A stretch of DNA of 62,147 nt from an uncultured Pseudomonadota bacterium (lineage in GTDB: Bacteria > Pseudomonadota > Gammaproteobacteria > Steroidobacterales > Steroidobacteraceae), in assembly GCA_946479515.1 (NCBI GenBank), contig CAMLGF010000018.1:1-62147 (forward strand). The letters run 5' to 3'. Position numbers and translations under genes: made by a program. The notes below the pieces were generated by a model. The model was not told the DNA's origin. It saw only the letters and a program-made list of their open reading frames with translations, and did no database searches. This document shows, piece by piece, positions 1 to 7,850 of the stretch (position 1 is its first letter; the number at the start of each line of letters is the position of its first letter).

Positions 1-639
1 GTCTCGGGATTGATGTTGAAGTCATTGTTCACGGAGCAGAACGGCCGCCAGTACTGGCTCATGAGCGGACTGCCGGATGGGTTGGGCTTCGACATCCATC
101 CGCCGGGGCAGAAGCTCACGATCTACCTGCAGCGCATAGGGTTCGCTTCCGGAACGCCCGTGGCCGTGCTGCGCATGGCCAAACTACCGGGCGGCACCAC
201 CGCGGTACCCGCCGCGGGGCAGCGCCTGCGCCACGCGCGCCTGGGCGAGGGGGCGCGGCGCCAGGAGGCTGCGTTCAAGGCCGGCACGGCCCGGTTCGCC
301 TACGCCGGGCGCGACTACTCGCTGCCGCTCGATGCCGCCGGCCGGCATTCGATCGCGCCGGGACTGTACCGTTACGAAAACGGCGTGCGCGTGGCGCTGC
401 TGGAATTCGGCGGAACCGACGACCAGTACTTGTTGCTGCGCGTGACCGTCCCCGAGCGTGGCGAGAATCCGACCGTGGTTCCCTATCTCGTGCTCGCCGG
501 CCGCATCGTGCCGCCCATCGACGTCGGCGCATGCGCGCTGACGGTAGACAAGGTGGAGCGGGGCGGAACCTCCGGCACCGTGGATTGCGCGGCAGTGAAT
601 CGTGCGGTGCTGACGAGCCTGGTCTTCTCCGCAAACTAG
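1..639 (+). CDS. hypothetical protein, possibly 5'-truncated by the window edge
   Basis: I do not recognise this protein. The frame is open from base 1, so the true start may lie upstream; the first in-window starts are TTG at 10 and ATG at 13 (209 residues from the TTG). There is no clear signal peptide or membrane segment in the visible part. The sequence alternates hydrophobic and polar residues like a beta-rich domain and has two cysteines near the C-terminus (GACALTVD and TVDCAAVN), which could pair if the protein is exported. It ends six bases before the stop of a convergent zinc-ribbon gene. It is preferred over the opposite-strand ORFs because its composition looks like a folded protein rather than an Arg-rich shadow. 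Confidence 0.5.
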   Translation, partial: VSGLMLKSLFTEQNGRQYWLMSGLPDGLGFDIHPPGQKLTIYLQRIGFASGTPVAVLRMAKLPGGTTAVPAAGQRLRHARLGEGARRQEAAFKAGTARFAYAGRDYSLPLDAAGRHSIAPGLYRYENGVRVALLEFGGTDDQYLLLRVTVPERGENPTVVPYLVLAGRIVPPIDVGACALTVDKVERGGTSGTVDCAAVNRAVLTSLVFSAN

Positions 640-644
640 ACGAG

Positions 645-896
645 TCACGAAGGGTTCGACTTCCATCCGCGCGGCTTGCGATCGAAGGCCACTTCCACCC
701 GGACCTCGCGTCCCTGGCACTGGCAGCATCTCAGGCGCATGCAAGCCTGTTTGAGCGTCGTGTTCCAGCCGAGCAGGTTGGCGAGCGAGCGTGGATCCAT
801 CTCGCGTTCATGCCGGCATCGGATGCAGGTCACGCAGATGACATAGGCACCGGCGTGATCGGAGAGTTTGTCGATGGCGGAGGCAGGCAGCGGCAT
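645..896 (-). CDS. small zinc-ribbon-like protein (two CxxC pairs)
   Basis: An 83-residue protein with two cysteine knuckles, CVTCIRC near residues 21-27 and RCCQC near residues 56-60. This spacing suggests a structural zinc ribbon, as in many short uncharacterised proteobacterial proteins. The start chosen is the ATG at 896, just before the conserved-looking part. The frame continues upstream to 1025 with another CIQC, so a 126-residue form cannot be excluded; that longer form would overlap the start of the divergent acetyltransferase gene. No signal peptide, so probably cytoplasmic. Function unknown. Confidence 0.55.
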   Translation of the reverse strand: MPLPASAIDKLSDHAGAYVICVTCIRCRHEREMDPRSLANLLGWNTTLKQACMRLRCCQCQGREVRVEVAFDRKPRGWKSNPS

Positions 897-981
897 GGCG
901 GGAATTTTTTCGCCGCGCGCGTCCGCCGTCCATTCAGTTCCGGGTTCGGGCCGGCACTGTATGCAGGCGCGGGCGGCCTGA

Positions 982-987
982 TACGCT
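982..987 (+). promoter_or_regulatory. candidate -10 element of a leaderless acetyltransferase transcript
   Basis: TACGCT lies six bases upstream of the ATG at 994, with no Shine-Dalgarno sequence between them. Transcription would then start at or next to the ATG. Based on position and weak consensus match only; no good -35 is visible. Confidence 0.25.
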
Positions 988-993
988 TCCGGC

Positions 994-1449
994 ATGCTGC
1001 CCGGAACGCTCATCCAACGCTGCACTTCACTGGATCAACCCGGCTGGCTGGATTTTCGCCTGGCGCTCTGGCCCGACGCCACGGCCGACGAGCATCGCGG
1101 CTACATGGCGATCTCCCTGGCGCAGCCGGAGCGGTTTTTGCAGCTCATGATGTATGACCCGCAGCGCGCGCCCATCGGTTTCATCGAAGGTTCCATTCGT
1201 GCGGACTACGTGAACGGCACGGAGACCTCGCCCGTGGGCTTCGTGGAGGGCGTCTACGTGACCACCGGCTGGCGCCGCAAGGGTGTGGCGCGCGCCTTGT
1301 TCGCGGCCATCGGCGACTGGGCCCGGGCGCGCGGCTGCCGGGAGCTGGCCTCCGATGCACTGCTGGAGAACGAGGGCAGCCAGCGGGCGCACCGCGCGCT
1401 GGGATTCAAGGAGACCGAGCGCGTGGTCTATTTCGTGAAGACGCTGTGA
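994..1449 (+). CDS. GNAT acetyltransferase, AAC(6')-like (aminoglycoside 6'-N-acetyltransferase family)
   Basis: A 151-residue GNAT-fold protein predicted to transfer acetyl from acetyl-CoA to an amine. It resembles, from memory, the chromosomal AAC(6') enzymes of Stenotrophomonas: RLALWPD near the N-terminus, DYVNGTETSPVGF-EG before the CoA loop, the CoA-binding RRKGVAR near residues 92-98, CRELASDA, and the C-terminal RALGFKETERVVYF. The length is normal for the family. The ATG at 994 lacks a Shine-Dalgarno sequence and may be leaderless. It stands alone, without integron or transposon features, so it looks like a native chromosomal gene. Whether it acetylates aminoglycosides or another amine cannot be decided here. 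Confidence 0.82.
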   Translation: MLPGTLIQRCTSLDQPGWLDFRLALWPDATADEHRGYMAISLAQPERFLQLMMYDPQRAPIGFIEGSIRADYVNGTETSPVGFVEGVYVTTGWRRKGVARALFAAIGDWARARGCRELASDALLENEGSQRAHRALGFKETERVVYFVKTL

Positions 1450-1478
1450 AATCCATGCCGGCGCAGCCGCTGGCAGAC

Positions 1479-2180
1479 TCAGAAGCGGACCACCATCCCC
1501 AGCGACAGGAAGTTCAGATCTTCCTGGAACGGATCTTCGCCGAGCTCCTCCAGCTTCTGGAATTCGATGCGCGCCGAGTACACCTGGTTGAAGTGATATG
1601 CCGCGCCCACGCCGAGCACCATGTCCTGCGAAGTGTCGCGGAAGCTGGCGAAGCCGACGTTCTGTCCATCCACCCGCGAGGCGAATTCGCTCTTCGCACT
1701 GGTGAAGAGATAGCCCAGCCGGCCGTAGAACTCGAACTTGTCATTGAGAGGCAGGATGCCGAGGGCCGACACCATGGGCCCGCCGGCCGAGAACGACTGC
1801 TTGAGCGTCACGGGAAGAAAGCCGGTGCCGAAGTCCATCTCGCCCTTGCCGGTGCTGACCACCGAGCCGAACTGCACGAGGCTGAGTTCGGCCGCGAAGT
1901 ACCGCAGGAAGCGATACCCGAAGGTGAAGTTGTAGCCGACGTCGTTGTCGTCGGTGTCGACGGAGACGTTCTGGGCGGGAAGATCCGGATCCTGGAAAAA
2001 GGCGAGCAGCGCATTTTCGGCCGGGGCGTGATCGCCGGACCAGTTGCTCTGGCCGATGCCGCCCATGCCGTAGGGCCCGATGCGGTTGGCATTGCGCGTG
2101 CGTTTCTTCGGCGCCGCATCCGCGAGACCTGCGAATGCCAGAGTGGCGGCCGCCAGCAGCACCAGCGATATGTTCTTCAT
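1479..2180 (-). CDS. outer-membrane beta-barrel protein (OmpA/OmpW-like porin domain)
   Basis: A 233-residue exported protein. The start is the ATG at 2180, preceded by GAGGG; a longer frame to 2216 would add 12 residues before the signal peptide. Residues 1-22 form a signal peptide ending ADAA. The mature part has alternating beta strands (YNFTFGYRFLRYFAAEL, FEFYGRLGYLF, MVLGVGAAYHF, ARIEFQKL) and ends in the outer-membrane C-terminal signature GMVVRF with terminal Phe, as expected for recognition by the BAM complex. It fits the OmpA-like transmembrane or outer-membrane-beta-barrel class. Ligand and role unknown. The dienelactone hydrolase gene upstream is on the same strand with a 32-base gap. 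Confidence 0.75.
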   Translation of the reverse strand: MKNISLVLLAAATLAFAGLADAAPKKRTRNANRIGPYGMGGIGQSNWSGDHAPAENALLAFFQDPDLPAQNVSVDTDDNDVGYNFTFGYRFLRYFAAELSLVQFGSVVSTGKGEMDFGTGFLPVTLKQSFSAGGPMVSALGILPLNDKFEFYGRLGYLFTSAKSEFASRVDGQNVGFASFRDTSQDMVLGVGAAYHFNQVYSARIEFQKLEELGEDPFQEDLNFLSLGMVVRF

Positions 2181-2212
2181 GGATTGTTCCCTCTCAGCCC
2201 GCGGCCAACCTA

Positions 2213-2923
2213 TCACGTGAGCACTTCGCCGAGGAACTCCTCGAGGGCGTGCCAGGAGCGGCGGTCCGCCGCCTCGTCGTACTGCAGACCGCCGCCGCGA
2301 TTCTGCGCCTTCGGATTGGTGAACGCGTGCATGGTGTGTCCATAGGCGTGCAGCTGCCAGTCGGCGCCCGCCGCGGTGAATTCCCGCGCCACGGCCAACA
2401 AGTCTTCAGGCGGTGCCAGCGGATCATCGAAGCCATGCATCATGAGTATCTTCGCGCGGATCTTCGGTTCCGTGAAACCGGAGGGTTTCAGCAGGCCGTG
2501 GAAACTGACCGCGCCGCGGATGTCGGCATCGGCCCGGGCCAGGTCGAGCGCGCACAGGCCGCCGAAGCAGAAGCCCATCACGGCGATGCGCCGCGCGTCG
2601 ATGACGGGTATGGCCTGCGCGGTGGCGAGGCCGGCATGGAGGCGCGCGAGCAGCCGGCGGCGGTCCTGCAGGAACGGCGCCATGAGCGCCTGGTTCTCGT
2701 CCGCGGACCGGCCGCGCACGCCCTTGCCGTAGTTGTCGAGCGCGAAGCACGCATATCCCTGCCAGGCGAGTCGCCGTGCCTTGCGCTCGACGAACTCGTC
2801 GCGTCCGCCGGCGGTGTGGCAGATGAGCACCGCGGGCCGGAGCCCGGGCTGCGACTCGTCGTAGCAGAAGAAACCTTCGAGCAGGGCTTCGCCGTCGCGG
2901 TACTCGATGTGTTGCTCGCGCAT
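2213..2923 (-). CDS. dienelactone hydrolase family protein
   Basis: A 236-residue alpha/beta hydrolase of the dienelactone hydrolase (DLH) family, cytoplasmic. The nucleophile elbow GFCFGG puts a cysteine (C119) where DLH enzymes have theirs, followed by Asp in HGFDDP (D167) and His in GHTMHAF (H199), completing the Cys-Asp-His triad. The oxyanion-region motif HTAGG lies near residues 36-40. In chlorocatechol degradation the family opens dienelactones, but many genomic members act on unknown esters, and nothing nearby belongs to an aromatic pathway. The start ATG at 2923 is preceded by GGGGAG. A candidate promoter lies at 2949-2978. Confidence 0.85.
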   Translation of the reverse strand: MREQHIEYRDGEALLEGFFCYDESQPGLRPAVLICHTAGGRDEFVERKARRLAWQGYACFALDNYGKGVRGRSADENQALMAPFLQDRRRLLARLHAGLATAQAIPVIDARRIAVMGFCFGGLCALDLARADADIRGAVSFHGLLKPSGFTEPKIRAKILMMHGFDDPLAPPEDLLAVAREFTAAGADWQLHAYGHTMHAFTNPKAQNRGGGLQYDEAADRRSWHALEEFLGEVLT

Positions 2924-2948
2924 TCCGGTCTCCCCTGGGTGCGCATAT

Positions 2949-2978
2949 ATTATGAATCGATTATGTCCAGTCGGACAA
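2949..2978 (-). promoter_or_regulatory. candidate promoter with embedded inverted repeat for the dienelactone hydrolase gene
   Basis: On the minus strand, TTGTCC (2973-2978) and CATAAT (2949-2954) are separated by 18 bases, a plausible sigma-70 promoter. An inverted repeat TGTCC-AGTC-GGACA at 2964-2977 overlaps the -35 side and could be a repressor or LysR-type operator. Based on sequence pattern only. Confidence 0.35.
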
Positions 2979-3009
2979 AAGCAGACGGCGGCCGTTCCCG
3001 GCCGCCGTC
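2975..3009 (-). terminator. intrinsic terminator downstream of the SYLF gene
   Basis: An 11-bp perfect GC-rich stem (2984-2994 with 2999-3009) and a 4-base loop, followed on the minus strand by TGC and four T residues. It lies directly after the stop of the leftward SYLF gene, as expected for a rho-independent terminator. Confidence 0.6.
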
Positions 3010-3031
3010 CCTCGTCTAGCTAGTCACGGCT

Positions 3032-3871
3032 TCAGCGCGGGGGTTCCGCGCCCGGCTGCCTGTCCTCGAGTGGATAGGTCTGCATGCCGGAGGACGACGG
3101 CGCCTGCGCCGGCGCCGGCTCGGTCTCCGCGGGAGCGGTGGTGGCGACGGAACCGGACGCAGGCGATGCCGCGCCCGCGGGCGCGGCGCCGCCGGTGCTG
3201 GCGAGAATGGCGCGCTGGAAGCGATTGGCCGCGTCGACTTCCGTGGTGATCTGGCCGGCGATGATGTCGTTGGCGGGCGCCTTGCGACCGTACAGCCGCT
3301 TGTTGGCCTTGGAATCGATGGCGATGACGCTGCCGTCGATGGACACGCCGGCGAACAGCCCGCGATTGCGCGAGTACGAATACACCTCGGCGGTGAAATT
3401 CTGATCGGTGGCGGCCGAGGCCGCGCGGCCCACCGGACCGGCGGCCACCGAGGCGTCGCCGCCCAGCGTGAGCTTGCCGTCGGCGATGCCTTCGATGCTC
3501 TTGCGCGTGGTGAACACCAGCACGATGTCGGTGGACTGCACGCCGATCTGCCAGCCGACATTGCCGCCGGTGATGGAAATCATGATCGGATCGGAGAACT
3601 TGCCGCTGGCGTCGCGCACCACGAGCGCCCCCGTGCCGCGTCGCCCGCCGACCACGGCGGCAACCTTGATGACGTTGGGAATGACGGCCACGCCATAGGC
3701 GCGCGACAGCAATCGGTCGGGTATGTACGTATCGCGCTGGCTCTGCAGCTCTTCGAGCACGCCCGACGCTTCGATGAGCTTGGCCTCTTCGCGCGCGCCG
3801 GCCCAGACCGGTTGCGCGAGACCGGCGGCGCCCACGGCGGCCAGGACCCACATGACGAGATATCTATTCAT
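3032..3871 (-). CDS. SYLF-domain lipid-binding protein (YSC84 family), secreted
   Basis: A 279-residue exported protein with a signal peptide at residues 1-24 (cleavage near VWAG-AREE). Residues about 30-220 match the SYLF/YSC84 lipid-binding domain: SRAYGVAVIPNVIKVAAVVGGRRGTGALVVR, PIMISITGGNVGWQIG, DIVLVFTT and SRNRGLFAGVSIDGS are in the order typical of the family. In eukaryotes this fold binds phosphoinositides; bacterial periplasmic members have no settled role. The last 60 residues are a low-complexity Ala/Pro/Ser tail. An intrinsic terminator follows. It is divergent from apbE with only 70 bases between the two starts. Confidence 0.85.
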   Translation of the reverse strand: MNRYLVMWVLAAVGAAGLAQPVWAGAREEAKLIEASGVLEELQSQRDTYIPDRLLSRAYGVAVIPNVIKVAAVVGGRRGTGALVVRDASGKFSDPIMISITGGNVGWQIGVQSTDIVLVFTTRKSIEGIADGKLTLGGDASVAAGPVGRAASAATDQNFTAEVYSYSRNRGLFAGVSIDGSVIAIDSKANKRLYGRKAPANDIIAGQITTEVDAANRFQRAILASTGGAAPAGAASPASGSVATTAPAETEPAPAQAPSSSGMQTYPLEDRQPGAEPPR

Positions 3872-3929
3872 CGTGCCTCCTTCGTGCGCCGCGGCGCTGA
3901 ATCAGATGCCGCATGGGCGCGCGCTGAAT

Positions 3930-3935
3930 CATAAT
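3930..3935 (+). promoter_or_regulatory. candidate -10 element for leaderless apbE
   Basis: CATAAT lies six bases before the ATG at 3942, so the predicted first transcribed base is about at the start codon. No Shine-Dalgarno sequence is present. The -35 is not convincing. Confidence 0.3.
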
Positions 3936-3941
3936 GCGGCC

Positions 3942-4961
3942 ATGCCATCGCCAACATGCATTTTCGACCGGGTGCGCGCCATCGGGTTCCGCCTCTGGTT
4001 GTTTGTCGGATCGTGGGGCCTGCTGCTGCTGCCGGGAATGGCGCGCGCCGAGTGGATCTCGCGCAACGAGGCCATCATGGGCACGCGCTGCGCGGTGGAA
4101 CTCTGGAGCGAGGACCGCGACCGGGGTGAGGCGGCGATAACGTCGGTGTTCGACGACATGCGGCGCATCGACCGGCTGATGAGCACGTGGAAGGAAGACA
4201 CCGAGATCTCCCTGGTGAATCGCGAGGCCGCCCGGCACCCGGTGAAGATCAGTCTGGAGCTGTTCAGGTTGCTGCAGGAGTCGGTGAAGTATTCCGAGCT
4301 CACTCACGGCGCCTTCGACATCACCTACGCGAGCGTCGGCTATCTCTACGACTTCAAGAAGGGCGTGCATCCGGACGCGGCGACCATCAAGGAAGCGCTG
4401 CCCGGCATCAACTGGCGCCACATGGTTCTCGATGAGAAGACCACCACCGTCTACTTCCAGCGCCCCGGCATGCGCATCGATCTCGGCGGCATCGCCAAGG
4501 GCTACTCGGTGGACCGCGGCATCGAGATCCTGCAGCAGCAAGGCATCACGCGCGCCATGGTCAATGCCGGCGGCGACACGCGCATCATCGGCGACCGCTT
4601 CGGGCGGCCCTGGGTGGTGGGCGTGCGCGACCCGGACCACGAGGGCAGAACCTTCCTCAAGCTGCCGCTCACCGACACGGCGTTCTCGACCTCGGGAGAT
4701 TACGAGCGGTATTTCGACGAGGACGGCAAGCGCTTCCACCACATCATCGACCCCAAGACCGGAGACTCCGCGCGCAAGTGCCGCAGCGTCACCATCATCA
4801 GCGGCACCGCCACGCGCACCGACGCGCTGACCAAGAGCGTGTTCATCATGGGGCCCGAGGCGGGCATCGAGTTCATCAACACGCTGCCCGACGTGGATGC
4901 GGTCGCGGTGGCGCCGGATGGCAAGGTGTTCTACTCACGCGGACTGGCCCCGCCGCCCTGA
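3942..4961 (+). CDS. apbE: FAD:protein FMN transferase
   Basis: A 339-residue ApbE enzyme that attaches FMN from FAD through a phosphoester bond to Ser/Thr of exported flavoproteins, using Mg2+ in the periplasm. Residues 1-36 form a signal peptide (WLFVGSWGLLLLPGMARA). Family motifs appear in order: MGTRCAVELW, FDITYASVG, DLGGIAKGYSVDRG, NAGGDTR, FSTSGDYERYF, HHIIDPKTG and RTDALTKSVFIMG. The frame continues upstream to 3723, but the ATG at 3942 best precedes the signal peptide. No recognisable FMN-binding target domain is encoded in this window. The gene sits between the SYLF gene and a GH105-type gene, about 2.7 kb from the DUF3570/DUF4266/TlpA genes; I recall such genes occurring near apbE in other proteobacteria. 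Confidence 0.92.
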   Translation: MPSPTCIFDRVRAIGFRLWLFVGSWGLLLLPGMARAEWISRNEAIMGTRCAVELWSEDRDRGEAAITSVFDDMRRIDRLMSTWKEDTEISLVNREAARHPVKISLELFRLLQESVKYSELTHGAFDITYASVGYLYDFKKGVHPDAATIKEALPGINWRHMVLDEKTTTVYFQRPGMRIDLGGIAKGYSVDRGIEILQQQGITRAMVNAGGDTRIIGDRFGRPWVVGVRDPDHEGRTFLKLPLTDTAFSTSGDYERYFDEDGKRFHHIIDPKTGDSARKCRSVTIISGTATRTDALTKSVFIMGPEAGIEFINTLPDVDAVAVAPDGKVFYSRGLAPPP

Positions 4962-5139
4962 CCGGCGGCATTGTCGTCCCCGAGGGTGGCCGAACCCCGC
5001 GTGTCGGGAATGTCGGCGCGCGACTGAGCCGCTATCGGCAGATTCGCGCAACCGGTATAGGATCGGTGGCGCGCACGCGTCCAACGGAAGCCGGCCACGG
5101 AAACGCGGACTCCGCGGCTCTCGCTCCAGGGGAAGACTC

Positions 5140-6549
5140 ATGCATCGGTTACTGGTCCGCGTTCTTGGTGTTTCGTCGTGCCTGGCCGCCGCCGTGGCGG
5201 GCGCTCAATCGACTCCCGGCCAGCACACGGTCACGCCGCAGCAGGACCCGGGTGTTTATTCCGGACGGCTGAGGGTGGACTATCCCACCGCGTATGAGCT
5301 CGCCACCGTGGCGCAGATCCGTGCGGTGGTCGATCGCGTGCATGCCTATGCGGTTCAGGCGGCGCCCGTGAGCGTGGTCGACGCCCGCACGGGCGAGGCG
5401 GTCACCGACCTCGAGCGGCTGCCGCCGCAGATCGCGCTGGCGCGCACCGACCTGCAGATCAACACCTACGAGTGGGGCGTGACCTACGCGGGCATGTTGC
5501 TGCTGGCACAGGTCACGGGCGACGCGCGCTTCAGCCGGTACACCGACGAGCACCTGACCGCGCTGGCCAGGCTCGCCGCGCACGCGCGTGCGGCGCTGCC
5601 GCCGGGCACCACGTCGGCTAACTACCCGAGGCCGGCGCACGGCATCCCGTTGCGCGGCATGCTGCTGCCCGCGCGCCTCGATGACAGCGGCGCGATGTGC
5701 GCGGCGATGATCAAGGCGCAGCGCGCGGGGCTGGGCGGCAATGGCCTGCGGCCGTGGATCGACAATTGGCTCGACTGGGTGGCCAACCGGCAATTCCGCC
5801 TGAACGACGGCACGCTGGCGCGCAATCGCCCGTTGCCGGGCACGGTCTGGCTGGACGATCTGTACATGAGCGTGCCCTGCCTTGCGCAGGCGGGGACCCT
5901 CACTGGCGAACGGAGCTACTTCGACGACGCGGCACGCCAGGTGCGGCAGTTCGCCGCGCGCATGTTCGTGAAGGACAAGAAGCTGTTCATGCATGCCTGG
6001 GTGCAGGACATGGACCCGCATCCGGCATTTCATTGGGCGCGCGCCAATGGCTGGGCCATCATGGCCATGGCGGAGCTGCTGGATGCGCTTCCGGCGGACC
6101 ATCCGGCAAGACCGGAAGTCCTGGCGCTGTTCAAGGCGCACGCCGCCGGGCTGGCGGCCCATCAGGGGCACGCGGGGCTGTGGCACCAGTTGCTCGACCG
6201 GCGCGAATCCTACGCCGAGACCTCCGCTTCGGCGATGTACGTGTTCGCGCTCGCGCGCGGCATCAATCGCGGTTGGCTCGATGCGCGCGCATTCGGGCCG
6301 GCGGTCGCCATCGGCTGGAATGCCGTCGCGGCGAAGGTGAACGCGCGGGGGCAGGTGGAGGATGTCTGCGTGGGGACCGGGGTCGGTTGGGAGCCGATGT
6401 TCTACCTGTATCGGCCCACGCATCTGCTCGCCGCGCATGGATACGGGCCGGTGCTGCTGGCCGGCGCGGAGATGATCGAGCTGCGCAAGCGGCCGGACAT
6501 CGGCATCCACGATGGTGGGATGCAGTTCGGCAGGGCGCTGGAGGACTGA
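5140..6549 (+). CDS. glycoside hydrolase family 88/105-type unsaturated glycosyl hydrolase, secreted
   Basis: A 469-residue exported protein with a signal peptide (RLLVRVLGVSSCLAAAVAGA). Its start is the ATG at 5140 with GGGGAAG upstream; the frame extends to 4897, but that part is Arg-rich and not protein-like. The body matches (alpha/alpha)6-barrel hydrolases of GH88/GH105: YEWGVTYAGMLLL, a DDLYMSVPCLAQ segment, HAWVQDMDPHPAFHWARANGWAIMAMAELLDALP, LWHQLLDRRESYAETSASAMYVFALARGI, and VCVGTGVGWEPMFYLYRP. Such enzymes remove the 4,5-unsaturated uronic acid left by polysaccharide lyases. No lyase or sugar transporter is nearby, so the substrate is unknown. The 178-base gap after apbE leaves room for its own promoter. 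Its 3' end lies 31 bases from a REP copy. Confidence 0.8.
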   Translation: MHRLLVRVLGVSSCLAAAVAGAQSTPGQHTVTPQQDPGVYSGRLRVDYPTAYELATVAQIRAVVDRVHAYAVQAAPVSVVDARTGEAVTDLERLPPQIALARTDLQINTYEWGVTYAGMLLLAQVTGDARFSRYTDEHLTALARLAAHARAALPPGTTSANYPRPAHGIPLRGMLLPARLDDSGAMCAAMIKAQRAGLGGNGLRPWIDNWLDWVANRQFRLNDGTLARNRPLPGTVWLDDLYMSVPCLAQAGTLTGERSYFDDAARQVRQFAARMFVKDKKLFMHAWVQDMDPHPAFHWARANGWAIMAMAELLDALPADHPARPEVLALFKAHAAGLAAHQGHAGLWHQLLDRRESYAETSASAMYVFALARGINRGWLDARAFGPAVAIGWNAVAAKVNARGQVEDVCVGTGVGWEPMFYLYRPTHLLAAHGYGPVLLAGAEMIELRKRPDIGIHDGGMQFGRALED

Positions 6550-6580
6550 GTCAGGGGGCTGTTCCCGTTCGTGGGCTTCA

Positions 6581-6621
6581 GCCGCGTCCCCATTTGCTGC
6601 AAATGAGGAATGTCCCCATTA
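6581..6621 (-). repeat. solo REP-type palindromic repeat
   Basis: Read on the minus strand it begins TAATGGGGACATTCCTCATT and continues through the palindrome CATTTGC-A-GCAAATG to GGGGACGCGGC. It is nearly identical to the two copies flanking the RAYT gene at 53.6-54.4 kb, differing at the palindrome centre (one base instead of TA). Its TAA is the stop codon of the DUF3570 gene, so it forms that gene's immediate 3' end and could act as a hairpin there. Confidence 0.8.
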
Positions 6622-7830
6622 GAAATAGGCGGAGATGAAGAACTGGAAGATGTTGGCGTTGAGCTTGTACATGGGCTCGGTGCCGGGCAGCAGCGGCTCG
6701 GCCGGCAGGTTGCCGAAGCTGCCGATGCTGAAACGCGCATCGCGGAAGTTGTCGTAGTTCACCGTCATGTAGTCGTAGCGCAGGTTCAGCGACCCCTTGG
6801 AGAGCCACGGGAACCTCGCCAGCTTGAATTCATAGGTGGCCATGACGCCGGCGGTGACGGCGTCATAGGTCGCGAGCTCCTTGTCGCGCGCCATGAAATT
6901 GGCGAAGCCCGCGCGCGGGAAGATGTCGCGATAGAAGTCCGCGGCGGTCTGCGTGTAATAGCGCACGCGTCCTTCGAAGATCCAGTTGCCGCCGGCCCAG
7001 GCGGTGTCGAGCGGATGCACGTACCCGAGCTCGCCGGTGTGGCCGATGACGCCCCAGGTGTCGGTGTAGAAGCGGTACATGCCGTCCACCGCGGCGCGGT
7101 AGGGCAGGAAATACTTGGCGCGCAACGAGGCCGCATTGCTCGAGCGCGTGTTGGGATACTTCTCGAATTCCTGTCCCTGCGCTTCGGGCCCGATGAAGAA
7201 CCGCACCTGGCGGTAGGGGCTGCGCAGGAAACCTTCGTCAGTCACCACTTCGTACTGGCCGCTGATCAGCAGGTTCTTGGTGATGATCTGCGACAGCGAG
7301 ACGTTGAAGCTCTGCGATTCCATCTCGGCCTGGAAGCCGGGGTCCCGCACCTTCGCGCCGTCGATCTTCACGTTGCGGAAGACGTCGTTCTGGCCCTTCT
7401 TGTAGCCGAAGCCGATGGTGGTGAGGTCGCCGAACATGTCGTGGCTGACGCCGACGAAGGCGGTGTTGGCCAGGTAGTCGCTCTCGTCCGATTTCACGGC
7501 GCCGAGCGTGTACGTCGACTTGCCATGCAACAGGTCGATGGACAGGCTCGATTGTGTGCGCTCGTCCTCGTACGGACTCGCGGAGGTTTCCACGTCGATG
7601 GAGGCCGACGACACCATGTCGATGTAGTGGTTGGCCTGCACCGAGACGTGCTCGCCGATGCTCTTGCGCACCAGCATCGATGGGCCGTTGATGACCACGC
7701 CGCCGCCGTCGTAGCGGAAATAGAGGACATCGGCGCGATCCTCGGGCAGCACGCCGGCGCTGGCCGCGCCCGACCACAGCGCCAACGTTATGACGAATGA
7801 GCGAAGACCCGTGTGCAGCTTGGCAGGCAT
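6619..7830 (-). CDS. DUF3570 domain outer-membrane-like protein
   Basis: A 403-residue exported protein with a signal peptide (FVITLALWSGAASA) and a start at the ATG at 7830; the frame extends to 8007 but that part overlaps the DUF4266 gene. The body shows DUF3570 hallmarks: LPEDRADVLYFRYDGGGV, GPSMLVRKSIGE, YIDMVSSASIDVE, SPYEDERTQ and SDESDYLANTA, followed by many amphipathic strands and a terminal FFISAYF, which suggests an outer-membrane beta-barrel ending in Phe. The function of DUF3570 is not established. The gene ends a six-gene leftward run, 20 bases after the DUF4266 lipoprotein gene. Its TAA stop forms the first bases of a REP repeat. Confidence 0.88.
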   Translation of the reverse strand: MPAKLHTGLRSFVITLALWSGAASAGVLPEDRADVLYFRYDGGGVVINGPSMLVRKSIGEHVSVQANHYIDMVSSASIDVETSASPYEDERTQSSLSIDLLHGKSTYTLGAVKSDESDYLANTAFVGVSHDMFGDLTTIGFGYKKGQNDVFRNVKIDGAKVRDPGFQAEMESQSFNVSLSQIITKNLLISGQYEVVTDEGFLRSPYRQVRFFIGPEAQGQEFEKYPNTRSSNAASLRAKYFLPYRAAVDGMYRFYTDTWGVIGHTGELGYVHPLDTAWAGGNWIFEGRVRYYTQTAADFYRDIFPRAGFANFMARDKELATYDAVTAGVMATYEFKLARFPWLSKGSLNLRYDYMTVNYDNFRDARFSIGSFGNLPAEPLLPGTEPMYKLNANIFQFFISAYF

Positions 7831-7850
7831 GGCGGCGATCCCGATCGGTC

